62,333 nt of DNA. It comes from Campylobacterales bacterium (GTDB taxonomy: Bacteria; Campylobacterota; Campylobacteria; Campylobacterales; JALSKU01). The first letter of the stretch is position 1; each line of letters begins with the position of its first letter. The translations under genes were made by a program, and so were the position numbers. The notes beneath the pieces are model-generated. The model was given only the letters and a program-made list of their open reading frames with translations, did no database searches and was not told where the DNA came from. This document shows positions 17,516 to 25,722 of this stretch, one piece after another. The stretch spans positions 1-62,333 of the forward strand of contig JALUBK010000048.1 of assembly GCA_027044945.1 (NCBI GenBank). The letters run 5' to 3'.

Positions 17516-17797
17516 GTGAATGAAACATGTATACGGATGTATTGTGAATCTGAAGGAAGATGCCATGGAATTGTTTTAATTTTTTTCAAAGAAGAACAAA
17601 AAAATAGAATATTGGCAAAAACTGATGAATTAGCTTTAAGACATAGGGTTACACCAGATGTTTCTATTCGTAATCTAGAAAAATATGGAGAAATATTTAT
17701 AGAGTTTTATGATGAATATAGTCATGAAGGTGCATATTTTTTTGAAGATTTAATAGAAACATTAGGTGCTAAATTATGTAATTGTGAGGACTTATAA
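17516..17797 (+). CDS. Small acidic protein heading the hydrogenase operon, function unknown
   Basis: A 93-residue protein begins with GTG after AAGGAGAG. It has Cys residues near both ends (ETCIRMYCESEGRCHG and KLCNCEDL) and an acidic aromatic stretch (EIFIEFYDEYSHEGAYFFEDL). The Cys pattern could hold a metal or cluster but matches no family I know. It directly precedes and overlaps the hydrogenase small-subunit gene by one base, so a role as an accessory, maturation or regulatory subunit of that complex is likely by context only. Confidence 0.65.
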   Translation: MNETCIRMYCESEGRCHGIVLIFFKEEQKNRILAKTDELALRHRVTPDVSIRNLEKYGEIFIEFYDEYSHEGAYFFEDLIETLGAKLCNCEDL

Positions 17798-18675
17798 TGA
17801 AAAAAATCATTCCTAAATTATTTAGAATAAACACAGGAAGCTGTAATGGTTGTGATGTTGAATTTGTAGCTACTGCTTTAGTCGAAAAATTTCATATCGA
17901 AACATTAGACATAGAAATGGTAGAAGAAATTAAAGATGCTAATTTATTAGTGATAACCGGACCTTTAACAGCAAGAAGTGAATCTTTTTTTAAAGATGCT
18001 CTAAGACAGGTAAAAAAACCTTTTGCTGTAGTTGGAATAGGAACTTGTGCAATTAGTTGTGGAATTTTTAGAGATTCTTATGCCATAAACGGACCTATTG
18101 ATAAATTTGTAGAAGTTGATGTTAATGTTGCAGGTTGTCCTCCAAGACCTCAATCTATCGCAGAAGGTATTGCAAAAGGCATTAAAATATTAGAACAAAA
18201 AATGAACGGAGAAGCAACTCCTAAAAAAATTGATTCTAATTTTAAAGATTTTTCAGCTCCAGAAACTTTTAGAGGAAGACTTTCTTTAAATGAAGAAAAT
18301 TGTGTAGCTTGTAGAACTTGTGAAACTGTTTGTCCATCAAATGCTATTGAAATTTCTAAAACTAAAGATGGCTTTATTCATAAAATTTGGCATAATTCTT
18401 GTTGTTATTGTGGAAATTGTGCCTATTTTTGTCCAACTGGTGCAATTTTTACAACAAATAACTTTGATACAGCAAAACTTCAAAATGAAAAATTCAGCGA
18501 TGTAAATATAGGATATATACATTATAGCACATGTTCTAATTGCCAAGAAAAATATATGGCTCCCACAAAAGGACTTTTAAATAAGGCATATAATGAAAAT
18601 AATATAAAAAAACTAAATGAAAAAATTTGTCCTAAATGTAGGAAAGAAGCAAATTTTAAAAGGATATATTCATGA
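17797..18675 (+). CDS. Group 4 [NiFe] hydrogenase small subunit fused to a HycF/NuoI-like ferredoxin
   Basis: The 292-residue product joins two parts. Residues 1-135 are a NuoB/HycG/EchC-like small subunit with the proximal-cluster cysteines Cys16 and Cys19 (SCNGCD), a GTCAISCG site and Cys114 (AGCPPRP). Residues 165-215 hold two [4Fe-4S] motifs (CVACRTCETVCP and CCYCGNCAYFCP). The tail carries four more Cys (TCSNCQ and CPKC), as in HycF. In E. coli formate hydrogenlyase these are separate proteins HycG and HycF. Electrons would pass between the NiFe site and a soluble partner. Confidence 0.88.
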   Translation: MKKIIPKLFRINTGSCNGCDVEFVATALVEKFHIETLDIEMVEEIKDANLLVITGPLTARSESFFKDALRQVKKPFAVVGIGTCAISCGIFRDSYAINGPIDKFVEVDVNVAGCPPRPQSIAEGIAKGIKILEQKMNGEATPKKIDSNFKDFSAPETFRGRLSLNEENCVACRTCETVCPSNAIEISKTKDGFIHKIWHNSCCYCGNCAYFCPTGAIFTTNNFDTAKLQNEKFSDVNIGYIHYSTCSNCQEKYMAPTKGLLNKAYNENNIKKLNEKICPKCRKEANFKRIYS

Positions 18676-19175
18676 ATATAGAAGAATTTAATAATGCAGT
18701 AAAAAGAAAAATATCCCATAGCTATGAAATAAAAGAGGATAAAGATAATTATGACAATACTATAGCTTGGGTAATTTTAAGTAACAAAAAAGATATAGAA
18801 CCTGTAGCAAAAGCTATTCAAGCCTATAAAGGAAGATGTATTGTTGTTACTGCATATAAAAATAAAGATGATTCCCATACTGTTGTATATCATTTTGACA
18901 TAGAAGGATTACTTATCAATGTAAAACTTGTAACAGACGATGAAAGTATTTTTTCTATTGCTGATATAATTCCTAGTGCGAACTGGGCAGAAAGAGAATT
19001 AAGAGAAATGTATGATATTGAACCACTTGGACATCCAAATAAAGATAGATTATTTTTAGATTATAGCATAGCTAAAGGTGTTCTAAATGAATATATACCT
19101 TTTTCTAAAATGCAATTAGGCATAAGTGAAAATGACATACTTTGGAAAAATGTAAATAAGGAAATAGAAGAATGA
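18672..19175 (+). CDS. Hydrogenase subunit, NuoC/EchD-like (30 kDa complex I homologue)
   Basis: The 167-residue protein has the complex I 30-kDa signature near its C-terminus: ANWAERELREMYDIEPLGHP followed by RLFLDY. In Ech and Coo hydrogenases this is a separate small subunit; in E. coli HycE it is fused to the large subunit. It overlaps the small-subunit gene by 4 bp (ATGA) and the next gene by 4 bp, so the three are translationally coupled. It carries no metal site and acts as a scaffold for the large subunit. Confidence 0.88.
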   Translation: MNIEEFNNAVKRKISHSYEIKEDKDNYDNTIAWVILSNKKDIEPVAKAIQAYKGRCIVVTAYKNKDDSHTVVYHFDIEGLLINVKLVTDDESIFSIADIIPSANWAERELREMYDIEPLGHPNKDRLFLDYSIAKGVLNEYIPFSKMQLGISENDILWKNVNKEIEE

Positions 19176-20254
19176 AAGAAAAAATTACTATAGGACCTTT
19201 TCATCCAGAATTAGAAGAATCTGTTTATTTTAAATTGACTGCCGATGAAAATAGAATAATAACAAATGTGGAAATTATTAATGGTTTTATTCATAGAGGA
19301 ATGGAATCACTTATTACAGAAAAAAATTTTATGCAAAATCTTATTTTAACTGAAAGAGTTTGTTCGCTATGTTCAAACAATCATACTTTTGCCTATGCTT
19401 TAGCTGTAGAAAAAATTTCAGGAGTCAAAGTTCCACCTCGCGCAGAAGCATTAAGAGTTATTGCTGATGAAATAAAAAGAGTAGCTTCTGACTTATTTAA
19501 TCTTGCTATGTTATCACATTTGCTTCATCATCATGAGCTCATGAAAGAAACAATGAATACAAGAGAACATATGCAAGACCTCAAAGAAATAATTTGGGGA
19601 AATAGAATGGATATGAGTGCCAATCAACTTACAGGAACAAAATATGATTTAAATGATAAAAAAATAAAACTTATTTTAGAAACATTATCACTTGTTGAAC
19701 CTAAAGTTAAATCTCTTCAAGAAAAATATGAAAATGATCCGATTGTAAGAGAAAATACAATAAATGTAGGTGTATTGCCTTATGAAGATGCATTAAGACT
19801 AGGAGTTACTGGACCTGTTGCAAGAGGAAGCGGCATTAACAATGATGTAAGATCTATAGCTCCATATTCTATGTATAAAGAATTAAAACCAAAAGTAACA
19901 TTAAGAGAAGGTGGTGATATTCATTCTAGAGCCATGGCTAGATTTGGAGATATCACAGATGCTATAAGAATGATAAAAGAAGTTGTTCACAATCTTCCTA
20001 GTGGAGATACTTATGTAGAAAAAAGACCACATATTCCAGCAGGAGAAACTGTTGTAAGAGTAGAAGCACCAAGAGGAGAACTTTTTTATTATTTAAAAAC
20101 AGACGGAAGTCAAAAACCAGTAAGAATGAAATGGAAAGTTCCTACCTTTACAAATTGGGAAGCTTTAAGGATAATGCTTTTAGGAGATAAGGTAGATAAT
20201 GTAACTTTAATTCTAAACAGTATTGATCCATGTATATCTTGCACAGAAAGATAG
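19172..20254 (+). CDS. Group 4 [NiFe] hydrogenase large (catalytic) subunit, no C-terminal extension
   Basis: The 360 residues are homologous to NuoD/EchE/CooH. Both nickel-binding CxxC pairs are present: Cys64/Cys67 in ERVCSLCSNNH and Cys354/Cys357 in DPCISCTER, so this is a hydrogenase rather than a complex I subunit. The protein stops exactly after the Arg of CTER, where many hydrogenases keep a peptide that is cut off by a maturation protease. It would therefore need no endopeptidase. It overlaps the NuoC-like gene and is followed by a ferredoxin gene after 11 bp. Confidence 0.92.
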   Translation: MKEKITIGPFHPELEESVYFKLTADENRIITNVEIINGFIHRGMESLITEKNFMQNLILTERVCSLCSNNHTFAYALAVEKISGVKVPPRAEALRVIADEIKRVASDLFNLAMLSHLLHHHELMKETMNTREHMQDLKEIIWGNRMDMSANQLTGTKYDLNDKKIKLILETLSLVEPKVKSLQEKYENDPIVRENTINVGVLPYEDALRLGVTGPVARGSGINNDVRSIAPYSMYKELKPKVTLREGGDIHSRAMARFGDITDAIRMIKEVVHNLPSGDTYVEKRPHIPAGETVVRVEAPRGELFYYLKTDGSQKPVRMKWKVPTFTNWEALRIMLLGDKVDNVTLILNSIDPCISCTER

Positions 20255-20265
20255 GAGAAAAATAG

Positions 20266-20772
20266 ATGAGAAATAATAGATTTATATATGCAGATCCGAA
20301 TAAATGTATCGGATGTATCAATTGTGAATTAGCTTGTTCTGCCAGTCATATGGGAGTTGATATTGATGTTGTTTATGATATGTTGCTAAAAAAAGAAGAG
20401 ATAATACCTTCAAGAAATAAAGTTGTTAAAATAGAGGGTAAAACAACCCCTATGCAATGTATGCAATGCAATGATGCTCCTTGTCTTAATGTTTGTCCTA
20501 TTGATATTATAAAATTTGAAGATGGTTTTGTTAAATTTTATGAAGATGATTGCATAGGCTGTCATAGTTGCGAAATAGTTTGCCCTTATGGTGCAATAAC
20601 AATGGGGATCAATACAAAACCAGATGCTCCAGTAAGCAAAATGGTAGCACTTAGTTGCGATTTATGTGGAGGAGAAAATGGAAAACAGGCTTGTATAAAT
20701 ATATGCCCTACTGATGCAATAAGTTTAATTGATCATAAATATTTTAAACAAATGCAAGAAACAAAAAGTTAA
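20266..20772 (+). CDS. Four-cluster ferredoxin, HydN/HycB-like
   Basis: The 168-residue protein has four Cys motifs of the [4Fe-4S] type: CIGCINCELACSAS at the start, CMQCNDAPCLNVCP in the middle, CIGCHSCEIVCP, and CDLCGGENGKQACINICP. This is the HycB/HydN/CooF pattern of electron carriers that link formate dehydrogenase or CO dehydrogenase to group 4 hydrogenases. No fdhF or cooS is next to it. It sits between the catalytic subunit and hypA and probably shuttles electrons between the hydrogenase and the GltD-like flavoprotein or an outside enzyme. Confidence 0.88.
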   Translation: MRNNRFIYADPNKCIGCINCELACSASHMGVDIDVVYDMLLKKEEIIPSRNKVVKIEGKTTPMQCMQCNDAPCLNVCPIDIIKFEDGFVKFYEDDCIGCHSCEIVCPYGAITMGINTKPDAPVSKMVALSCDLCGGENGKQACINICPTDAISLIDHKYFKQMQETKS

Positions 20773-20776
20773 AAAT

Positions 20777-21118
20777 ATGCATGAATACAGCATCGTCCAA
20801 TCAATGCTTAGCTTGTGCGAAAAATATTCAAAAGGCAAAGAGGTTGATAAAATAGTGGTTAAAATTGGTAAAATGAGTGGCATTGAACCACATTTTTTAA
20901 AAGAAAGCTTTAATTTTTTCAAAGAAAATACTATTTGCAAAGATGCAACAATGCAAATGGAATTAATCGACATCACAATAATTTGTGAAAATTGTGGCAA
21001 AAAATCAAAAGTTGATAGTTATAACTTTTTTTGTCCTTATTGTAAAAGTGGAAATACAAAAGTTTTAACAGGGCAAGAAATGCTCATAGATTATATAGAA
21101 CTGAAGGAAGAAAAATGA
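20777..21118 (+). CDS. hypA: Hydrogenase nickel-insertion protein HypA
   Basis: HypA delivers nickel to the hydrogenase large subunit. The 113-residue protein starts MHEYSIVQSML, with the nickel-binding His2 and Glu3, and has the zinc motif CENCGKK...CPYC in the C-terminal half. The ATG at 20777 gives this canonical N-terminus; longer in-frame starts run into the ferredoxin gene. The ribosome-binding site is weak, which fits coupling to the ferredoxin gene that ends 4 bp upstream. Other hyp genes are not in the window. Confidence 0.95.
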   Translation: MHEYSIVQSMLSLCEKYSKGKEVDKIVVKIGKMSGIEPHFLKESFNFFKENTICKDATMQMELIDITIICENCGKKSKVDSYNFFCPYCKSGNTKVLTGQEMLIDYIELKEEK

Positions 21119-22545
21119 ACAGAAAAAAGCAGTATCTAAAAATAAAAAAAGAGACTCCAAAAAAAAGAGAAGCAAGAAAAAGAGTAAGTGATTTTTATCC
21201 TACATATTATATTTTTACAACAGAGGAAGCTTGTACGCAATCATTAAGATGTATCAAATGTCCTGTTGATTTATTAAAAGGTATAAAGAGTGAATTTAAT
21301 TTCTGCAGAACTGGCTGTCCTTTAAATAATAAAATTCCAATTTGGATAGAAAAAGTAAAAAACAAAGATATAAAAGGAGCTTTTGAAATTAGCAATGAAA
21401 CTTCACCATTTCCTGAAATTTTAGGTATGGTCTGCCCTCAAGATGTTCTTTGTCAAGGAGGATGCACTTTATCAAAAACCATTAGTGGAAGTGTAGCTAT
21501 TGGTGCAATTGAAGTTTATTTAAATGAACAAGCTTTTAAAATGGGACTTAAACCTGATTATGGAGAAAATATTAAAAAAATTGGAAAAAGAGTTGCTATT
21601 ATAGGGAGTGGGCCTTCTAGTATGAGTTGTGCTACTTTTTTGCTTAGAGGCGGAGTTGAAGTAGATATGTTTGAAAAATCAGACAGACCCGGAGGACTCC
21701 TTACTTATGGTATTCCTAATTTTAAAATAAAAAAAGATGTAATTCTAAGAAGATTCAGATGGATGCAAGAAGCTGGAATGAATTTGCATTTAAACAGCAA
21801 TATAGAAACTCCAGAACAAATAAAAAGAATGATGGATGATTATGATGCTATCTTTGTAGGTGCAGGAGCTCCTAGAGGCAGAGGTGCAAGAATGAAAAAT
21901 GAAGATGCACATGGTGTATATAATGTTATGGATATTTTAAAACATGCACAAAAAAGAGTTTTTGAAGACTTTTATGAAAGCATATTGGAAGGCAAAAATG
22001 TCATAGTTATAGGAGGCGGAGATTCTGCTATGGATGCTGTTAGAACTTCAGTCAGAATGAAAGCAAAATCAGTTAGATGTGCATACAGAAGAGATGAAAC
22101 AAATATGCCTGGTTCTCACAAAGAAGTGGTAAATGCAAGAGAAGAAGGTGTTATTTTTGAATTCTATACCGCTCCTAAAGAAGTTATAATAGACAAAGAC
22201 AGATATGTGCGAGGATTAATATGTCAAAAAACAAAATTGGGTAGTTCCGATCACACAGGAAGACGAAAGATAGAGATTATAGAAAATAGTGATTTTACAT
22301 TGGATTGCGATGTAATTATATTGGCATTAGGTTTTGATAACATTGTATTTCCTTGGTATGATGATGCACAAATAAATACAGGAAAATGGGGAAATATTAT
22401 CGTAGATGAAAATAAAAGAACTTCAAATGCAAAAATTTATGCAGGAGGAGATGTTGTCCGAGGTGCAGATCTGGCTGTTACTGCTGCTGCTGACGGAAAA
22501 AAAGCAGCTTTTTCGATACTTGAAGATTTTAATAAAAATAAATAA
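21115..22545 (+). CDS. GltD-like NAD(P)-linked FAD/iron-sulfur oxidoreductase
   Basis: The 476 residues match the glutamate synthase small-subunit family. An N-terminal Cys-rich domain (CIKCPVD, FCRTGCPLNN, CPQDVLCQGGC) binds Fe-S clusters. An FAD site follows (VAIIGSGPSSMSCATFLL) and then an NAD(P)H site (NVIVIGGGDSAMDAVRTSV). No gltB is nearby, and the ATG overlaps the hypA stop by 4 bp, so it belongs to the hydrogenase operon. It likely exchanges electrons between NAD(P)H and the ferredoxin or hydrogenase; this is inference from context. Confidence 0.85.
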   Translation: MNRKKQYLKIKKETPKKREARKRVSDFYPTYYIFTTEEACTQSLRCIKCPVDLLKGIKSEFNFCRTGCPLNNKIPIWIEKVKNKDIKGAFEISNETSPFPEILGMVCPQDVLCQGGCTLSKTISGSVAIGAIEVYLNEQAFKMGLKPDYGENIKKIGKRVAIIGSGPSSMSCATFLLRGGVEVDMFEKSDRPGGLLTYGIPNFKIKKDVILRRFRWMQEAGMNLHLNSNIETPEQIKRMMDDYDAIFVGAGAPRGRGARMKNEDAHGVYNVMDILKHAQKRVFEDFYESILEGKNVIVIGGGDSAMDAVRTSVRMKAKSVRCAYRRDETNMPGSHKEVVNAREEGVIFEFYTAPKEVIIDKDRYVRGLICQKTKLGSSDHTGRRKIEIIENSDFTLDCDVIILALGFDNIVFPWYDDAQINTGKWGNIIVDENKRTSNAKIYAGGDVVRGADLAVTAAADGKKAAFSILEDFNKNK

Positions 22546-22553
22546 CTATTTAG

Positions 22554-22588
22554 ATTCTGCATATTGCTTCAAAAACAATATGCAGAAT
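22554..22588. terminator. Terminator hairpin between GltD-like gene and ybgC
   Basis: A perfect 13-bp stem (ATTCTGCATATTG and its complement) with a nine-base loop lies in the short gap between convergent genes. It has no long U-run, but its position fits a shared bidirectional terminator. Confidence 0.75.
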
Positions 22589-22592
22589 AAAT

Positions 22593-22967
22593 TCAAAAAA
22601 TATTTTCTAATTTTTCTAAAAGAAAACTATCAATTTTTGAAGGTTTACCGTTTTTTATATGAACAAGTTTTATTCTCATAGAAAATATTTTTTCTTTTTT
22701 TTCATTCCAAACTTCTTGCAATAAAATCATACTTATTTTATTAATAAATTCTTTGGTTGTTGTTACCTCCAAAAGTTCACCCAAAGTAGCACTTTTTAAA
22801 AAAGTAGCCTGTAAATCTCTTGCAACAAAAGAAGAGTTTTTATTTTGAGGAGAAATACCTTCCAAAAAAAGTATTTCGCTTCTTGCTCTTTCACAAAAAT
22901 TTATATACTTAGAATGATAAACAATACCACCAGCATCGGTATCTTCGTAATACACTCGTATCTTCAT
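22593..22967 (-). CDS. ybgC: Acyl-CoA/acyl-ACP thioesterase YbgC (hotdog)
   Basis: The 124-residue protein has the 4-hydroxybenzoyl-CoA thioesterase motif YYEDTDAGGIVYHSKYINF with the catalytic Asp, then CERARSEIL. In many bacteria YbgC hydrolyses short acyl-CoA or acyl-ACP thioesters and sits with tol-pal; here it follows ribB across 2 bp. It is not part of the pigment cluster 7 kb away, though aryl polyene clusters often contain a thioesterase of this family and none is present in the cluster itself. Confidence 0.88.
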   Translation of the reverse strand: MKIRVYYEDTDAGGIVYHSKYINFCERARSEILFLEGISPQNKNSSFVARDLQATFLKSATLGELLEVTTTKEFINKISMILLQEVWNEKKEKIFSMRIKLVHIKNGKPSKIDSFLLEKLENIF

Positions 22968-22969
22968 GC

Positions 22970-24007
22970 TTATACCAAATCGCTCTTTATTTTTATCTCT
23001 TCTTTTATATTTAAGCCAAACCCACTAAGTCCTACAAATTCCACACCTTTTTTACCAACTAAAAGATTTATATTTTTTATACCTAATTTTTTTAATATTC
23101 CTGCTCCTATGCCATATTCTTTCATGTATGGATTTTTATTTTCTTCTTTTTCCAAAAATATTAAAATACCGCCATTTTTTTGTAAATATTTTACTGAAGA
23201 TATAAGATTGTTATATTTTGTTTCATTTGAAAGTAAGTCTATATCTGTTCCTATATTGTGAAATTTTACATTTGACTCCTCTTTTAATAAACCAAATTGA
23301 TAAACTATGTGATGAGCTTTTCTGTGATCTATAAAATCAATTCGCTTAGCTTCGCTTCCTAAAAACTGTGCCCTTCCTTCGCTTATTTCTCTTACTAAAG
23401 ATTCGTTTTGCAATCTGTATTCAACTAAATCAGAAATATATACTATATTAATACCATATTTTTTTGAAAAAAGTTCCAAATCATCTCTTCTTGCCATTGT
23501 TCCATCATCTTTCATTACTTCACAAATTACACCAACAGGTAAAAGTCCAGCCATTTTACACAAATCAACAGATCCTTCAGTATGTCCTGTTCTCACAAGA
23601 ACTCCACCTTTTTTGGCAATAAGAGGAAAAATATGTCCTGGTCTGACTAAATCTTTTGCAGTGGATTTATAATTGCTTAAAACTTTTATCGTCATATCCC
23701 GTTCATAAGCTGAAATTCCTGTGGTGCATTCTTTAGCATCAACAGTTACAGTAAAAGCTGTTTCATGTTGAGAATTATTGTTGGCAACCATAGGAGACAA
23801 ATTCAATCTATTTGAAATTTCTTTTGTAACAGAAACACATATTAACCCTTTTGCATGTGATGCTAAAAAATTTACTTTCTCTGGAGTTGATAAAGTTCCA
23901 GCAAAAACTAAATCTCCTTCATTTTCTCTATCTTCGTCATCTATCATAATAATCATTTTACCATTTTTTATATCATTTATAGCTTGTTTTACTCTTTTAG
24001 TATGCAA
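22970..24007 (-). CDS. ribB: 3,4-dihydroxy-2-butanone 4-phosphate synthase with degenerate RibA-like C-terminus
   Basis: The N-terminal 200 residues are RibB: DDEDRENEGDLVFAG binds metal and substrate and RTGHTEGSVDL holds the catalytic His. This half turns ribulose 5-phosphate into the four-carbon precursor of riboflavin. The C-terminal 145 residues sit where GTP cyclohydrolase II should be but have no Cys at all, so the zinc site is gone and that activity is unlikely. A GTG 11 codons upstream is possible, but the TTG at 24007 has AAGGA six bases before it and gives the usual RibB N-terminus. Confidence 0.92.
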   Translation of the reverse strand: MHTKRVKQAINDIKNGKMIIMIDDEDRENEGDLVFAGTLSTPEKVNFLASHAKGLICVSVTKEISNRLNLSPMVANNNSQHETAFTVTVDAKECTTGISAYERDMTIKVLSNYKSTAKDLVRPGHIFPLIAKKGGVLVRTGHTEGSVDLCKMAGLLPVGVICEVMKDDGTMARRDDLELFSKKYGINIVYISDLVEYRLQNESLVREISEGRAQFLGSEAKRIDFIDHRKAHHIVYQFGLLKEESNVKFHNIGTDIDLLSNETKYNNLISSVKYLQKNGGILIFLEKEENKNPYMKEYGIGAGILKKLGIKNINLLVGKKGVEFVGLSGFGLNIKEEIKIKSDLV

Positions 24008-24079
24008 ATTTATTCCTTTTATTTTTTTGTATTTTATCACTTTTAACTTAAAATTTACAATATTTTAAGCAAGATTAAG

Positions 24080-24085
24080 TATAAT
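24080..24085 (+). promoter_or_regulatory. Predicted -10 element of yebC promoter
   Basis: TATAAT 29 bp before the yebC ATG in the divergent gap with ribB. Confidence 0.45.
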
Positions 24086-24114
24086 ATTTTTCTATTTGAT
24101 AAAAAAGGATGAGT

Positions 24115-24828
24115 ATGTCTGGACACAACAAATGGTCAAAAATAAAACATGTAAAAGCCAAACAAGATGCCATAAAAGGAAAAGTTTTTACAAAAGCTAT
24201 TAAAGATATTACTACAGCTGCAAGAGCAGGTGGTGGAGATTTAGAAACAAATGCTGCACTTAGACTTGCAGTCGAAAGAGCAAAAGCTGTTTCAATGCCA
24301 GCATCAAATATACAAAGGGCTATAGATAAAGCCACTGGAAATTTACAAGGTGTGCATTATGATGAAATAACTTATGAAGGATATGGACCTAACGGTGTAG
24401 CCATCATGGTAGAATGCATGACTGATAATAAAAATAGAACTGTTGCATCTATAAGACATGCTTTCACTAAAAATGGAGGAAGTATGGGGGAAAGTGGTTG
24501 TGTAGCTTGGATGTTTGACAAAAAAGGTATCATAACTGTTCAAAGAAGCGATAAAGATGATGAAATAATGGAAATTGCTATGGAAAATGGAGCAAATGAT
24601 ATAAAAGAATTTGATGATTTTATTTTATTTGAGTCAGATCCGAATGATTTTAATTTGCTTTTAAAAGCAATAGAAAAAGCGGAGGCAACAATATTGGACA
24701 GTTCGGTAGAATTAGTAGCTAACAATGAAGTTGATGTTGAAGATGATATTGCTGAAAAAGTTGAAAAACTTATAGATATACTAGAAGAAGATGAAGATGT
24801 TCAAAATGTATATCACAATATGAGCTGA
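24115..24828 (+). CDS. YebC/TACO1-family protein
   Basis: The 237-residue protein begins [18 protein letters not shown] and contains [17 protein letters not shown], both highly conserved in YebC/PmpR. Members act as transcription regulators or help ribosomes through difficult stretches such as proline runs. The earlier ATG at 24109 touches the AGG directly; the ATG at 24115 has normal spacing and gives the family's usual start. Confidence 0.95.
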   Translation: MSGHNKWSKIKHVKAKQDAIKGKVFTKAIKDITTAARAGGGDLETNAALRLAVERAKAVSMPASNIQRAIDKATGNLQGVHYDEITYEGYGPNGVAIMVECMTDNKNRTVASIRHAFTKNGGSMGESGCVAWMFDKKGIITVQRSDKDDEIMEIAMENGANDIKEFDDFILFESDPNDFNLLLKAIEKAEATILDSSVELVANNEVDVEDDIAEKVEKLIDILEEDEDVQNVYHNMS

Positions 24829-24854
24829 TTAACTTCATAGTTACTTTTATATGA

Positions 24855-24860
24855 TATAAT
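24855..24860 (+). promoter_or_regulatory. Predicted -10 element of the PpiC-type gene
   Basis: TATAAT 24 bp before the ATG at 24885, in the 56-bp gap after yebC. Confidence 0.45.
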
Positions 24861-24884
24861 AATAAAAAAATTTAAAGGATAAAA

Positions 24885-25703
24885 ATGAAAAAGATGATTT
24901 TAAGTGCGGTTGTAGCATCTGCACTATTAACAAGTTCTGCTATGGCAGTAGAAAAAATATATGCTAAAGTAAACGGAATGAATGTAACAAGTAAAGATAT
25001 AGAGATGATTATAAGAAATCCTAGAATTAATTTTAGCAAACTTCCACCAAAAATTCAACAAGAAGTTATTAATCAAGCTATTAATAGCAAAATATTAACT
25101 CAAAATGCTATAAAAAACGGAATAGAAAAAACAAAAGCTTTCAAAAGAGCTCTTGCGATATTAAAAAATAATTTAGCTCTTGAAACATGGATGAAAAAAG
25201 AGTATGAAAAAGCAAAAGTAACAGATAAAGCAGCAAAAGCTTTTTATATTCAAAATAAAGATAAATTTGTCCAACCTGCACAAGTAAAAGCAAGACATAT
25301 TTTAGTTAAAAGTGAAAAAGAAGCAAAAGCCATAATTGCCAAACTAAAAGGATTGAGTGGAGAAAAACTTAAAAATGAATTTATAAAATTGGCAAAAGAA
25401 AAATCAGTAGGACCAAGTGGAGCAAATGGCGGAGAACTTGGATGGTTCAGTGAAAGAAGAATGGTTCCTGCTTTTTCAAAAGCTGCTTTTGCTCTAAAAA
25501 AAGGTGAAATCACTAAAACTCCTGTAAAAACACAATTTGGCTATCATATTATATATGTTGAAGATAAAAAACCTAGTAGAACTATTCCTTTTGAAAATGT
25601 TAAAGATAGAATCAAAGCTCAACTCAAAATCAAAGCTTTTCAAAAAAATGTTCAATCAATTGCTAAAAAATTAAGAAAAAATGCCAAAATAGAAAGATTC
25701 TAA
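24885..25703 (+). CDS. Periplasmic peptidyl-prolyl isomerase, parvulin type (PEB4/SurA-like)
   Basis: The 272-residue protein has a clear signal peptide ending SSAMA before VEKIYAKV. It has a SurA-like N-terminal chaperone domain and a PpiC parvulin domain (KARHILVKSEKEAKAIIAKL to FGYHIIYVEDKKP). It matches the PEB4/CBF2 proteins of Campylobacter and Helicobacter, which fold outer-membrane proteins. It is followed after 19 bp by fba, a pairing also known in Campylobacter (peb4-fba). Confidence 0.93.
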   Translation: MKKMILSAVVASALLTSSAMAVEKIYAKVNGMNVTSKDIEMIIRNPRINFSKLPPKIQQEVINQAINSKILTQNAIKNGIEKTKAFKRALAILKNNLALETWMKKEYEKAKVTDKAAKAFYIQNKDKFVQPAQVKARHILVKSEKEAKAIIAKLKGLSGEKLKNEFIKLAKEKSVGPSGANGGELGWFSERRMVPAFSKAAFALKKGEITKTPVKTQFGYHIIYVEDKKPSRTIPFENVKDRIKAQLKIKAFQKNVQSIAKKLRKNAKIERF

Positions 25704-25722
25704 AAATATTAGGAGATTAAAA

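Noticed and set aside
19172-20254. Complex I subunit NuoD rather than hydrogenase
   Set aside because: Both nickel-binding CxxC pairs are present, which true NuoD proteins have lost, and hypA is in the same operon.
21115-22545. Glutamate synthase small subunit working in ammonia assimilation
   Set aside because: No gltB is adjacent and the gene is coupled to hypA; the fold is the same but the context is hydrogenase.
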